Assembly: GCF_004115925.1 (NCBI RefSeq)
Contig: NZ_SDDX01000026.1
Coordinates: 37,179-101,178, forward strand
Origin: Lelliottia nimipressuralis
GTDB taxonomy: Bacteria > Pseudomonadota > Gammaproteobacteria > Enterobacterales > Enterobacteriaceae
Length of the DNA stretch: 64,000 bases
Direction of reading: 5' to 3'
How positions within the stretch are numbered: the first letter of the stretch is position 1; each line of letters starts with the position of its first letter. This document shows, piece by piece, positions 35,483 through 44,448 of this stretch. A program made the translations under genes and the position numbers. Under the pieces are notes generated by a model. That model searched no databases. It was not told where the DNA came from and saw only the letters and a program-made list of their open reading frames with translations.

Positions 35483-37759
35483 TTAAAGAGGTAAACGATG
35501 CAGGCCTGTTGCTACAGGGCTGTCGTGCAAAAGTGCGTGCTTGAGATCGGCTATCGTTAGTGGATGTATTTGCATGCCGGGGTTGGTCGTAAAGAGTCGG
35601 CAATAGCGCTGCGGGAAGGTTTCACTAACGTACTGGCGCAGAATAGTAGGCTCGGGTGAATCGGCAATCAGCACGGGCAGGCTGGCAAATGGTAATGCTT
35701 TATCTGAAACTACTAACAGATGGAATTGCTTATCCTGTTGAGCGCCCAGGAGCTGGATTTGCTCTATTAACGTGTCAATGGAGACCGTCGTGGCGTCCAG
35801 CACAATGATTATGTACTCAAGATCGCAGGCGGCGATTAAAGCCTCGCGCCGTGTCTGCACAAACGCGTCGATCTCCTGGCGGCTTTTGCCAGGAAACAAC
35901 TCCGTCGACCGGTAACGTTTAAGAATGGCTTCAAAGATACGATATTCATAGGTCGCATCTATTGGTTTGCCCATTCCGGTCAGATTGTCGTCATGCAGGC
36001 GATAAGCGACATTGCACTGAGCGGTAAAAGCAATACGGGCTACGCCGACAGCGCGGGACCAGAATTCGTAGTCATGAGCACGCAGGTATGTCGGGTTATA
36101 GTCCCCGACTCGGGTGTAGAGCGAACGACGAACGCAGCAACCGGGATTAGTAATGAAACTGCCATGGACTATCTGATGTAACCAGTTGGCAGGTGCATGG
36201 TTGAACAGAGAAAAAAACTTCTTTTCACCTGCTAAGGTTTCCATTGCACAGGAGATCACGTCGGTCTGCGGGTTGCGCTGTAGCAGGGTGCGGTAATGGG
36301 TTAACGCATTCGCATGGAGGTGGTCATCACTATCCAGCCAGACCAGATATTCTCCCTTCGCCTCTTCAATACAGCGATTTCGGGTATCCGGGGCATTGCT
36401 GTGTACTTTACGAACGATGCGTAAGCGCGGATCGTTCAGGTCTTCGATTGTCGCAAGGCTCCCGTCTGTAGAGCCATCGTCAACCACCACCACCTCAAAA
36501 TGCGCATCCCTTTGATTCAGCGCAGAATAAACTGCCGGAAGTAAATAGCGCTCACGGTTATAGCAGGGGATGAGAATCGAAAAAAGCGGCGTGGTACTGC
36601 CGACCGGTTGCCAGAGAGCCTGATAACCCTCCGGCAATTCCTGCTGGCGCAAAAGGGTTTGTGCTTCCTGTGTATAGTGTTCAGGAGAGGGATTACCTTC
36701 AAGCACGCGGGTCACGGCGTCTTCAAGCGAAGTGAATAAATAGCGCTTGGGTAGATATTCACTCAATCCTCCAGCAGCATGAAATGCAACAGGTTTTAAT
36801 CCGGCAAGCATCGCCTCAAATACGCCCATGCCCTGAGATTCGTTATAGCTGGTGGAGAGCAAAAAGGATTTATCCGCGTACCAGCTCGCCATTTCCTCGG
36901 CGGCAATTGTTCCGCATATGACCACATTGCGGGATAAACCATAGATGGCGACAAGCTGAGTAAAACTGTCGAAGAGACATTGATCCTCTACGCGTCCGAC
37001 AATAAACAGCTTATAGCGCGAATTCTGTTTCACTAACGCCTGCAGGATGGGCAGAAGCATGATCAGATTTTTTTGCGGCGCAAAGCGGGCCACGCAGGCA
37101 ATATGAAACGGATTTCGACGAATGGCACTCTGCGTGACAGGAACATGTTCGGTCAAATTGGCGAGAACAGTGACCTTCAAATGGACGGGTAATTTCTTGC
37201 CCATCAGGGAAATAAAGCGTTTTTTCATCGCCTGACTGACAAGAACAACTTCGTCAATATTGTCCCAGTTGGCCTGTAAAAATGCCTCCCCATAGAGTTC
37301 GTAACGATGGATACGGCAGACCATGCGGCAAAACTTCGGCAACTGACTCGCCGCAATAATCGCGCCGTCGCCCCACTCAAACCAGGCGACATCGCAATGG
37401 CGAAGGGCATTGAGCAGGGACTGCTGGGTGAGTGATTTGCCGCTAAGCTTCTGTACATGATGGCCTTGCTCTTGCATCAGCCCCATGACGGGAAGTAAAA
37501 AATGGAAATTATCGTTGGTCGCTGTCACCACAATCCGCTGTTTTCCAGCCTCGAGCGGAACAAATTGATACGCAAGCGGTTGGTCTGTTTGCCCGATGCA
37601 CTGATAGCCGCAGCGACGCAGATACCCGCTGATTTCTGCGAATTTGTCAGGGGTTGCACCTTCCAGCGAGACGGGTGAATGGGCTGTTGCTGCTTCCTGA
37701 ATAGCGGCCAGCAAATATTCCTGAGGCAGGTCAGCCGCCAGGATTTTTTGAGTTGTCAT
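35483..37759 (-). CDS. Large two-domain glycosyltransferase (GT4-like plus GT2)
   Basis: A 758-residue fusion. Residues ~70-370 form a GT-B fold of the GT4/GT1 type (HIACVARFAPQKNLIMLLP, LLSTSYNESQGMGVFEAMLAGLKPVAFHAAGG, the E-x7-E-like nucleotide-sugar site). Residues ~395-620 are a GT-A family 2 domain (FSILIPCYNRERYLL, VVVDDGSTDGS, LDSDDHL). About 130 C-terminal residues are unassigned. Two transferase folds in one chain suggest stepwise addition of two sugars. It lies 40 bases after lfgN on the same strand, so it is likely expressed with lfgM-lfgN from the sigma-28 promoter. Confidence 0.75.
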   Translation of the reverse strand: MTTQKILAADLPQEYLLAAIQEAATAHSPVSLEGATPDKFAEISGYLRRCGYQCIGQTDQPLAYQFVPLEAGKQRIVVTATNDNFHFLLPVMGLMQEQGHHVQKLSGKSLTQQSLLNALRHCDVAWFEWGDGAIIAASQLPKFCRMVCRIHRYELYGEAFLQANWDNIDEVVLVSQAMKKRFISLMGKKLPVHLKVTVLANLTEHVPVTQSAIRRNPFHIACVARFAPQKNLIMLLPILQALVKQNSRYKLFIVGRVEDQCLFDSFTQLVAIYGLSRNVVICGTIAAEEMASWYADKSFLLSTSYNESQGMGVFEAMLAGLKPVAFHAAGGLSEYLPKRYLFTSLEDAVTRVLEGNPSPEHYTQEAQTLLRQQELPEGYQALWQPVGSTTPLFSILIPCYNRERYLLPAVYSALNQRDAHFEVVVVDDGSTDGSLATIEDLNDPRLRIVRKVHSNAPDTRNRCIEEAKGEYLVWLDSDDHLHANALTHYRTLLQRNPQTDVISCAMETLAGEKKFFSLFNHAPANWLHQIVHGSFITNPGCCVRRSLYTRVGDYNPTYLRAHDYEFWSRAVGVARIAFTAQCNVAYRLHDDNLTGMGKPIDATYEYRIFEAILKRYRSTELFPGKSRQEIDAFVQTRREALIAACDLEYIIIVLDATTVSIDTLIEQIQLLGAQQDKQFHLLVVSDKALPFASLPVLIADSPEPTILRQYVSETFPQRYCRLFTTNPGMQIHPLTIADLKHALLHDSPVATGLHRLPL

Positions 37760-37799
37760 GCTGCGGTCCTTCGGGGAAAAAGAGATTCAGCGGGGGACG

Positions 37800-38237
37800 T
37801 CACACCTGCCGATAAAGCCAGTTCTCCGGCTCGCCTACGTTAAACAGGTTTTGCAGAACCTCCTGCTGCATCGCCAGCACCATGCCGTTGCTGTCGTTCA
37901 GCGTTTTACATTCTGCGGCTACCTGCTCCAGCGAATCCCAGAGCGTGTTGAGCTGCGACTGATTGGCGACGGGCAGGCGGGTGAAGAGCGTGCGCAGGCC
38001 GTGCGCACCGGCGGGGATACCGAGCCGGGTCAGGAGCTGATAGCGCTGTTTGCTGTTTTCCAGAAGCTGTTCATACACCGTGAAAATGCTGGCGTTCAGC
38101 GTCTCCAGTGCCTGCGCGTTACGCGCGATCAGGAACTGACGCTGATCCGTCAGCAGTGTCTTTAGCTGGTTGTAATGGTTGCGATCGTCGACCATGCCCT
38201 GAATCAGCGTTCTGACGCTCTGTGCGGCGTTACTCAT
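37800..38237 (-). CDS. lfgN: Lateral flagellar chaperone LfgN (FlgN family)
   Basis: A 145-residue helical protein of the FlgN family, chaperone of the hook-filament junction proteins (LfgK and LfgL here). Visible are RTLIQGMVDDRNHYNQLKTLL, LIARNAQALETLN and a C-terminal amphipathic region used to bind clients. It starts 2 bases after the lfgM stop. Confidence 0.88.
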   Translation of the reverse strand: MSNAAQSVRTLIQGMVDDRNHYNQLKTLLTDQRQFLIARNAQALETLNASIFTVYEQLLENSKQRYQLLTRLGIPAGAHGLRTLFTRLPVANQSQLNTLWDSLEQVAAECKTLNDSNGMVLAMQQEVLQNLFNVGEPENWLYRQV

Positions 38238-38239
38238 TT

Positions 38240-38512
38240 TTACCTCTGATAGTATTGCTCTATCGCGCTGGTCAGGGCATCGAGATCGACGCTGATTTTC
38301 CCGCTGGCGATAGCCTCTTTCATACTGGCGACGCGCGCCATATCCACTTCTGGCAGGCTTGCCAGCTGCGTCTGCGCATCACCGAGAACCGGATCAATCG
38401 CGGTGGTGCGTGCGACTTTCATCTCCTCAGCACCTGCGGTGCGAGTCTGTGCCGTCGCACTGGACTGATTAATCGCGCTCGTCATGGCGTACTGGGGGGA
38501 TGTCACTTTCAT
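38240..38512 (-). CDS. lfgM: Anti-sigma-28 factor LfgM (FlgM family)
   Basis: A 90-residue FlgM homologue. The C-terminal sigma-28-binding helices read VDMARVASMKEAIASGKISVDLDALTSAIEQYYQR. It would hold LafS inactive until exported through the finished hook. Its own promoter carries the motif seen before lafA, so it is part of the sigma-28 feedback loop. Confidence 0.93.
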   Translation of the reverse strand: MKVTSPQYAMTSAINQSSATAQTRTAGAEEMKVARTTAIDPVLGDAQTQLASLPEVDMARVASMKEAIASGKISVDLDALTSAIEQYYQR

Positions 38513-38598
38513 CGCTTACTCCATCTTCTTGTTTGTGCAGGTTGCGTCAGCTGTTCAGCGGGCGGAAAAAACGTTTCCGATCTCCATACCCCTGTAAA

Positions 38599-38624
38599 GC
38601 GACGCACTCAGGGCGAAACTTAAG
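38599..38624 (-). promoter_or_regulatory. Sigma-28 (LafS-type) promoter of lfgM
   Basis: On the minus strand CTTAAGTT (38624-38617), 13 bases, GTCGC (38603-38599). The motif with spacer tail GAGTGCGTCGCTTT differs by one base from those before lafA and the EAL gene over the shared 11 bases. It lies between lfgA and lfgM, so lfgM-lfgN and the two modification genes can be read apart from lfgA. Confidence 0.75.
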
Positions 38625-38640
38625 CCCTGCGTAAAGTTTT

Positions 38641-39426
38641 TTAATTTTTCGCGCTCAGGCTGGTTCTGACCACGCCCATCTCGCTGACGATGGCGGTCAC
38701 TTCCCGCTCGCTGCTCTCATTCTTCACTTTGATCATCTCGCCTTTGCGCCCTTTTTTGCTGGCGATCCCCATGGTGCGGGCCTCGACGCCATCCTGATCG
38801 GCAATCATCAGCACCCGCTGACCGCGCTCAACCATCACCGGCGAATCGAGCTGGCTCATGCTTAAAGGCTGGAGTTCCCGCACGCGGCGCTTGAGCGTCA
38901 GGCCAACCACATCATCCGGATGGGTGACGTAACCGCTGCGCAGATTGCTGATATTGAACTTCTTCAGGGTGATATCGGACGGCCCGAGCACGTGCCCGCG
39001 CTCCAGGGTGTTTTTGGCCATCAATACGGTGAGATAGATGTCCGGTTTGACGGTCACCGCCACTTCCCAGCCGCCCGCGCTTTCGCAACGCACGTCAAAA
39101 CGCAGCCTGCGCAGATCGAGGCGTTCGCCCGTCGGCATGCTGACGGTGAGCGGGGCGGCGCAGGGGGCGTACTGCGAGATTTCAGAGGGAATAAACAGAT
39201 TGAGCTTTGCCTGGTAATCCTCCCAGCGGCTGCGCTGGGCTTCCTGACGAATCGCCTCGGAGGCCGCCTGCTGGACGCGGGAATGCACCTGCTTACGGGC
39301 GCTGGTGGGCTGGGGCGGCGCGGCGGCGGAAGCCGCGGAAAAGCACAGTATGGCTGCGGTCAATGAGGAGCGGAAAAAGCCCTTCCCATTGTGCGGTGAA
39401 AACAGTGATAAAACGCTATTAATCAT
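38641..39426 (-). CDS. lfgA: Lateral flagellar P-ring assembly chaperone LfgA (FlgA family)
   Basis: A 261-residue periplasmic protein with a signal peptide ending ...LCFSAASAAA. It has the SAF domain typical of FlgA (MAKNTLERGHVLGPSDITLKKFNIS, then VVGLTLKRRVRELQPLSMSQL). FlgA assists P-ring formation. The start at 39426 (MINSVLSL) is preferred over 39474, which would place the divergent sigma-54 promoter inside the gene. It is divergent from lfgB. Confidence 0.88.
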   Translation of the reverse strand: MINSVLSLFSPHNGKGFFRSSLTAAILCFSAASAAAPPQPTSARKQVHSRVQQAASEAIRQEAQRSRWEDYQAKLNLFIPSEISQYAPCAAPLTVSMPTGERLDLRRLRFDVRCESAGGWEVAVTVKPDIYLTVLMAKNTLERGHVLGPSDITLKKFNISNLRSGYVTHPDDVVGLTLKRRVRELQPLSMSQLDSPVMVERGQRVLMIADQDGVEARTMGIASKKGRKGEMIKVKNESSEREVTAIVSEMGVVRTSLSAKN

Positions 39427-39439
39427 GATGTTATGAACC

Positions 39440-39455
39440 TGGCACGATAGTTGCT
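39440..39455 (+). promoter_or_regulatory. Sigma-54 promoter of the lfgB-L operon
   Basis: TGGCACGATAGTTGCT is a perfect match to the sigma-54 consensus (TGGCACG, 4 nt, TTGC). The -12 element lies about 60 bases before the lfgB start codon. The expected activator is LafK, encoded in this cluster. Confidence 0.93.
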
Positions 39456-39513
39456 TTAAAGATTGCAGCAACACGGACTATCGGCACTGTCCACCATCAC
39501 GAAGGAGTGAGTT

Positions 39514-39864
39514 GTGAGTATTAGTTTTGATAAGGCATTGGGCGTTCATCCGCAAGCTGTAGCACTTCGACTTTCCAGGGCGGAACTGCTTTCAGCAAAC
39601 CTGGCTAACGTCGATACACCCAATTTCCAGGCTAAAGATATTGATTTTGCCGCGGAGATGCAACGTTCGCAGCGGGATTTCTTTCCCGGCTCGACGGCGC
39701 AACAGATGTATCGCGTGCCCTATCAGCCCTCCTCGGACGGCAACACCGTTGCGCTGGATGTGGAACAAACAGAGTTTGCCAAAAACGTTCAGGACTACCA
39801 GATGAGCCTGGCGTTTTTGAATATGAAATTCACTGGTCTGAAGAAGGCCATTGAAGGTAAGTAA
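39514..39864 (+). CDS. lfgB: Lateral flagellar rod protein LfgB (FlgB family)
   Basis: A 116-residue proximal rod protein starting at GTG 39514 with GAAGGAG 6-8 bases upstream. The rod/hook motif is LRLSRAELLSANLANVDTPNFQAKD. First gene of the twelve-gene lfgB-lafW operon, driven by the sigma-54 promoter at 39440. Confidence 0.95.
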   Translation: MSISFDKALGVHPQAVALRLSRAELLSANLANVDTPNFQAKDIDFAAEMQRSQRDFFPGSTAQQMYRVPYQPSSDGNTVALDVEQTEFAKNVQDYQMSLAFLNMKFTGLKKAIEGK

Positions 39865-39883
39865 TTGAATCAGGTAACGATAA

Positions 39884-40309
39884 ATGGCTTTTACCGATAT
39901 CTACCGAGTGTCAGGCTCGGCCATGACGGCACAGACCGTCCGCCTGAATACCGTCGCCAGTAACCTCGCCAACGCCGATACCGCGGCGACGGCAGAAGCG
40001 GGCGTGTACAAAGCGCGCCGCCCGGTGTTTGCGGCGGTGTATCAGAACGACGAGCTGATGAACAACAACGGTTTATCCGGTGCCCGCGTGCAGGTGATGG
40101 ACGTCGTGGAATCCGGCAACGCGGTGCAGCGGTACGAACCGCATCACCCGATGGCGAACCCGGACGGCTACGTCTGGTATCCGGACATCAACGTGGTGGA
40201 AGAGATGGCCGACATGATGTCTGCGTCGCGCAACTTCGAAACCAATGTCGATGTTCTTAACAATGTAAAAAGCATGCAGCAGAGCCTGCTGCGTCTGGGC
40301 GAGGCGTAA
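39884..40309 (+). CDS. lfgC: Lateral flagellar rod protein LfgC (FlgC family)
   Basis: A 141-residue rod subunit with the N-terminal rod motif RLNTVASNLANADTAAT and the FlgC C-terminal pattern NVDVLNNVKSMQQSLLRLGE. It sits 19 bases after lfgB and forms the proximal rod with it. Confidence 0.95.
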   Translation: MAFTDIYRVSGSAMTAQTVRLNTVASNLANADTAATAEAGVYKARRPVFAAVYQNDELMNNNGLSGARVQVMDVVESGNAVQRYEPHHPMANPDGYVWYPDINVVEEMADMMSASRNFETNVDVLNNVKSMQQSLLRLGEA

Positions 40310-40312
40310 TAG

Positions 40313-41005
40313 ATGAGCGTGAATGGCGTTTCCACTCAATCCGGTACAACCCCTTACGACAGTGGTGTATCCGCCAATGACAACAGCGCGGCAGGGATGA
40401 ACAACCTGTTTATGCAGCTGCTGGTGGCACAAATCCAGAATCAGGACCCGCTGAACCCGACCGATGGCACGGAATACGTCGGCCAGCTGGCGCAGCTGAC
40501 CCAGGTGCAGTCGATGGAGACCATGTCACAGTTAATGGCCAACAACGCGGTGCTGATGGACAACCTGCAAACCCTGTCGACGGGCAATCTGGTCGGGCAG
40601 AAGGTGATGGTTCAGACCGATACCCTCCAGAGTGATGGCAGCACCAACATCGAAGGCCGCCTGACGCTGGATCACGCCGCCAACACCGTCACGGTGATCG
40701 TCAAAGACGAAAGCGGCAACGAGACCAAAATCGAGCTGGGCAAACAGGAAGCCGGTTCCGTGGACTTCACCCTCAACCCGCAGGAGCTGGGGCTGAAAGA
40801 GGGCAAATACACCATGACCGTCATGACGGACAACGAGCCAGCCAAAGTGCCGATTGAAGTCGGCGGCGTGGTGAACAACGTGCGGATCCCGCTCGATGGC
40901 ACTGCGACCATGCTCAACATCAGCGGCATCGGTGAAGTGGCGTACCACAACATCACTCAGTTCGGCCAGTCGAACGACAAAAACCCGAAGGGATTAACGA
41001 GTTAA
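40313..41005 (+). CDS. lfgD: Lateral flagellar hook-capping protein LfgD (FlgD family)
   Basis: A 230-residue scaffold that caps the growing hook. The N-terminal export part has NLFMQLLVAQIQNQDPLNPTDGTEYV, the signature of FlgD, followed by the FlgD Ig-like/tudor domain from about residue 90. It is discarded after hook completion. It lies 3 bases after lfgC. Confidence 0.95.
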   Translation: MSVNGVSTQSGTTPYDSGVSANDNSAAGMNNLFMQLLVAQIQNQDPLNPTDGTEYVGQLAQLTQVQSMETMSQLMANNAVLMDNLQTLSTGNLVGQKVMVQTDTLQSDGSTNIEGRLTLDHAANTVTVIVKDESGNETKIELGKQEAGSVDFTLNPQELGLKEGKYTMTVMTDNEPAKVPIEVGGVVNNVRIPLDGTATMLNISGIGEVAYHNITQFGQSNDKNPKGLTS

Positions 41006-41017
41006 TCAGGAATTATT

Positions 41018-42205
41018 ATGAGTTTTGATATTGCAGTTTCTGGCCTGAATGCCATCAACCAACAGCTCGGCGCGATCTCCAACAACATCGCTAACTCCGG
41101 CACCGTGGGCTTTAAATCCGGGCGCGCGGAGTTCGCGTCCCTGTATGCCGAAGGTCAGCCGCTGGGCGTGGGCGTGACCGCCGTTGCGCAGAGTATTTCC
41201 AAAAGCGGAGCCATTTTTGCCTCTGCCAACAGCCTCGATTTGGCCATTAATGGCGACGGCTTCTTTATGATGCGCGACAGCACCGGCACTACTGCCTACA
41301 CCCGCGCAGGCTATATGGCCACCGACAACAACGGTAATCTGGTTAACAACCTCGGCATGTACCTGCAGGGCTATCCGGTGGATGCCAACGGCGTGGTACA
41401 GACCGGGACCATCGGCAATCTGACCATCAGCAGCGGCTCTATCCCGGCGAAAGCGACCAGCACTCTCGACTTTACCGCCAACCTGAATGCCAACGAAAAG
41501 CTGCCGGAAAACCCCGATTTCGATCCGACCGACGAGAAATCCTACAACCACACTTACGCCACTCAGGTGTATGACTCTCTGGGCCGCGAACACACCATGA
41601 AGCAGTACTTCGTTAAAACCACCGACAACGAGTGGGAAGTGCACTACTACATGGACGATCAGGATCTTGGCACTACCGAGAAGATGACCTTCACCGAGCA
41701 GGGCGTGCTGCAGACGCCGACCGGCCCGGTCACCATCAACGCCAGTATTCCGGGCGCAGACGGCATCGAACTGACCCTGAGCTACAGCGGCACCACTCAG
41801 TTTGGCTCCGATTTCTCGGTCAGCAAAAACTCCGGTAACGGCTATGCCTCCGGGGAACGTACCGGACAAATGATCGACAAAGACGGCAGCGTCTACGCCA
41901 CCTTCTCCAACGGTGAGCGCCTGTTGCAGGGCCAGCTGGTGCTGGCGAGCTTCTCCAATCCGAACGGTCTCTCTTCGCAGGACGGCACCACCTGGTCGCA
42001 AACCGCCAGCTCCGGTACGCCGCTGACGGGCGCGCCAGGCACCGGGCTGCTGGGGTCGATCAGCTCCAATACTCTGGAAGGCTCCAACGTCGATCTCACC
42101 GCCGAACTGGTCGGGCTGATGACGGCGCAGCGTAACTACCAGGCCAACACCAAAGTGATCAGCACCAACGACAACATGATGTCGGCGCTGTTCCAGGCAC
42201 TGTAA
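41018..42205 (+). CDS. lfgE: Lateral flagellar hook protein LfgE (FlgE family)
   Basis: A 395-residue hook subunit. The N-terminal rod/hook motif is INQQLGAISNNIANSGTVGFKS, and the C-terminal helix ends VGLMTAQRNYQANTKVISTNDNMMSALFQAL. The middle is a beta-rich D1/D2 region. The stop overlaps the lfgF start by one base. Confidence 0.95.
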   Translation: MSFDIAVSGLNAINQQLGAISNNIANSGTVGFKSGRAEFASLYAEGQPLGVGVTAVAQSISKSGAIFASANSLDLAINGDGFFMMRDSTGTTAYTRAGYMATDNNGNLVNNLGMYLQGYPVDANGVVQTGTIGNLTISSGSIPAKATSTLDFTANLNANEKLPENPDFDPTDEKSYNHTYATQVYDSLGREHTMKQYFVKTTDNEWEVHYYMDDQDLGTTEKMTFTEQGVLQTPTGPVTINASIPGADGIELTLSYSGTTQFGSDFSVSKNSGNGYASGERTGQMIDKDGSVYATFSNGERLLQGQLVLASFSNPNGLSSQDGTTWSQTASSGTPLTGAPGTGLLGSISSNTLEGSNVDLTAELVGLMTAQRNYQANTKVISTNDNMMSALFQAL

Positions 42206-42936
42206 TGGACCACTTAATTTATACCGCCGTGAGCGGAGCGTCCCGCAGCCTCGCGCAGCAGCAGATCCACGCGAACAACCTGGCGAACGTCAACACCCAG
42301 GGGTTTCGTCACGATCTGGACAGCGCGATGTCGCAGCAAATTCAGGGGGAGGGTTACGCCTCCCGTTTTCTGGTGCAACAGCAGCAGGGCGGCGTCGATC
42401 TGACGCCAGGGGCAACGCGTGAGACGGGGCGCGATCTCGATGTCGCCGTCAAAGGCAGCGGCCTGATTGCGCTGGTCAGCGGCAACCGCGAGGTCTACAC
42501 CCGCAACGGCCAGATTGAAGTCGGCCCGGAGGGCGATCTGACCATCGACGGCCTGCCGGTCTCCGGCGACAACGGCCCGATCGTGCTGCCGCCGTTTTCG
42601 TCCGTCAGCATCGCCGACGACGGGGTCATCACCATCGTGGCGGATGACGGCGACATCGCCGCGCCGATGGACGTCGACCGTATCAAGCTGGTGGATATCG
42701 CCGCCAGCGAGCTGAGCAAAAACAGCGCCGGTTTTCTGGTGACCAACGCCAACGTCAATCCGCGTACCGAAGAGGTCGAGGTGGTTGCCGGGCATCTGGA
42801 AACCTCTAACGTCTCGGCGATTAACGAAATGGTCTCCAGCATCGCGCTTAACCGTCAGTTCGAAGCCCAAATCAAAATGATGAAGGCGGCAGAAGATCTG
42901 GCGACGGCGGGCAATCGCCTGCTGCGTAACGCCTGA
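42205..42936 (+). CDS. lfgF: Lateral flagellar rod protein LfgF (FlgF family)
   Basis: A 243-residue proximal rod protein with the motif QQQIHANNLANVNTQGFRHD and C-terminal helix EMVSSIALNRQFEAQIKMMKAAEDLATAGNRLL. It starts at the last base of lfgE. Together with LfgG it extends the rod. Confidence 0.94.
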   Translation: MDHLIYTAVSGASRSLAQQQIHANNLANVNTQGFRHDLDSAMSQQIQGEGYASRFLVQQQQGGVDLTPGATRETGRDLDVAVKGSGLIALVSGNREVYTRNGQIEVGPEGDLTIDGLPVSGDNGPIVLPPFSSVSIADDGVITIVADDGDIAAPMDVDRIKLVDIAASELSKNSAGFLVTNANVNPRTEEVEVVAGHLETSNVSAINEMVSSIALNRQFEAQIKMMKAAEDLATAGNRLLRNA

Positions 42937-42966
42937 TTTTTGCCCGTTTAGCCAAAAGGAATAACG

Positions 42967-43752
42967 ATGAATCCCGCTTTATGGATCAGTAAAACCGGTC
43001 TTGCCGCGCAAGACGCGAAGATGAGCGCCATCTCCAACAACCTGGCGAACGTTAACACCACCGGGTTTAAGCGCGATCGCGTGATGTTCGCCGATCTGTT
43101 CTATCAGAATCAGCGCACGCCGGGCGGTCAGCTAGACCAGAACAACATCTCGCCGACGGGCATTCAGTTTGGTACCGGCGTCAAAATTGTCGGCACCCAA
43201 AAAGAGTTCACCACCGGCAATATCCAGAACACCGGACAGTCGCTGGACGTCGCCATCACCGGACAGGGCTTTTTCCAGGTTGAAACCAGCGACGGCGATA
43301 TCGCCTATACCCGCTCCGGTAACTTCCAGAAAAACCCGGACGGCCTGCTGACTAACGCTCAGGGGCTGCCGCTGGTGCCGCAGATTGAACTGCCGGATAA
43401 CGTTAAAGACCTGCAAATCGGCAAAGACGGCACCGTCACGGCCACGGTCGCGGGCGAAGCTGATCCGGTCGAGCTTGGGCAGATCACGCTGGTGAACTTC
43501 GTCAATCCGGCCGGACTGGAAGCCCTCGGCGGCAACCTGTATCGCGAAACAGCTGCCAGTGGCGAAGCGGTAGAAGGCGTGGCGGGCGAAGAGGCTTTCG
43601 GGCAGCTCGAACAAGGCTCGCTGGAAGGCTCCAATGTGCAGGTCGTGGAGGAGATGGTCGATATGATCACCGTTCAGCGCGCCTATGAGATGAACGCCAA
43701 AATGGTCTCGGCGGCGGATGACATGCTCAAATTTGTCACGCAGTCGATGTAA
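42967..43752 (+). CDS. lfgG: Lateral flagellar distal rod protein LfgG (FlgG family)
   Basis: A 261-residue distal rod protein. It shows MSAISNNLANVNTTGFKRDR, the FlgG-specific YQNQRTPGGQ stretch and the end MVDMITVQRAYEMNAKMVSAADDMLKFVTQSM. Its length and the conserved termini are standard. It is 30 bases after lfgF with an AAGGA ribosome-binding site. Confidence 0.95.
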   Translation: MNPALWISKTGLAAQDAKMSAISNNLANVNTTGFKRDRVMFADLFYQNQRTPGGQLDQNNISPTGIQFGTGVKIVGTQKEFTTGNIQNTGQSLDVAITGQGFFQVETSDGDIAYTRSGNFQKNPDGLLTNAQGLPLVPQIELPDNVKDLQIGKDGTVTATVAGEADPVELGQITLVNFVNPAGLEALGGNLYRETAASGEAVEGVAGEEAFGQLEQGSLEGSNVQVVEEMVDMITVQRAYEMNAKMVSAADDMLKFVTQSM

Positions 43753-43771
43753 CGCGTGAAGTGAAAAAGAA

Positions 43772-44437
43772 ATGAAAAAGCAGTTAGTTATTGGATGTAT
43801 TGCACTGCTGCTGGCCGGGTGTGAAAGCCCGGCGCTGTTAGTGCAAAAAGATGACGCGGCCTACGCGCCGCCAGAAGATTTCTCCATGCCGACCACCAAA
43901 GTGCAGGGCGGCGGGCTGTATAACGGCAACTACAACTGGTCCCTGACGCAGGATCGCCGCGCTTACCGCGTGGGCGACATCCTGACCGTCAAACTGGACG
44001 AATCCACCCAGGCCAGCAAACAGGCACGGACCAACTTCGGCAAGAAAAATGACGTCTCGATTGGCGTGCCGGAAGCCTTTGGTCACTCCGTGGATAAGCT
44101 TTCCGGCTCCATCGACGGCAGCCGCAACTTCAACGGCAACGCCACTTCCCAGCAGCAAAACAGCCTGCGCGGAGCCATCACCGTGGCGGTCTACAAAGTG
44201 CTGCCCAACGGCGTGCTCGCCGTGCGCGGTGAAAAATGGCTGACCCTTAATCAGGGCGATGAATATATGCGTGTGACCGGGCTGGTACGCGCGGAAGACG
44301 TGGAACGCGACAACTCAGTCTCCTCCCAGCGGATCGCCAACGCGCGTATCTCCTACGCCGGACGCGGAGCGCTCAGCGACTCCAACTCCGCAGGCTGGCT
44401 GACGCGCTTCTTTAACCATCCGCTGTTCCCGATTTAA
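43772..44437 (+). CDS. lfgH: Lateral flagellar L-ring lipoprotein LfgH (FlgH family)
   Basis: A 221-residue outer-membrane lipoprotein with signal peptide and lipobox LLLAGC (lipidated Cys17). FlgH motifs are [27 protein letters not shown] and [32 protein letters not shown]. It forms the L ring bushing. Confidence 0.95.
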   Translation: MKKQLVIGCIALLLAGCESPALLVQKDDAAYAPPEDFSMPTTKVQGGGLYNGNYNWSLTQDRRAYRVGDILTVKLDESTQASKQARTNFGKKNDVSIGVPEAFGHSVDKLSGSIDGSRNFNGNATSQQQNSLRGAITVAVYKVLPNGVLAVRGEKWLTLNQGDEYMRVTGLVRAEDVERDNSVSSQRIANARISYAGRGALSDSNSAGWLTRFFNHPLFPI

Positions 44438-44448
44438 TGGAGTCTGCC

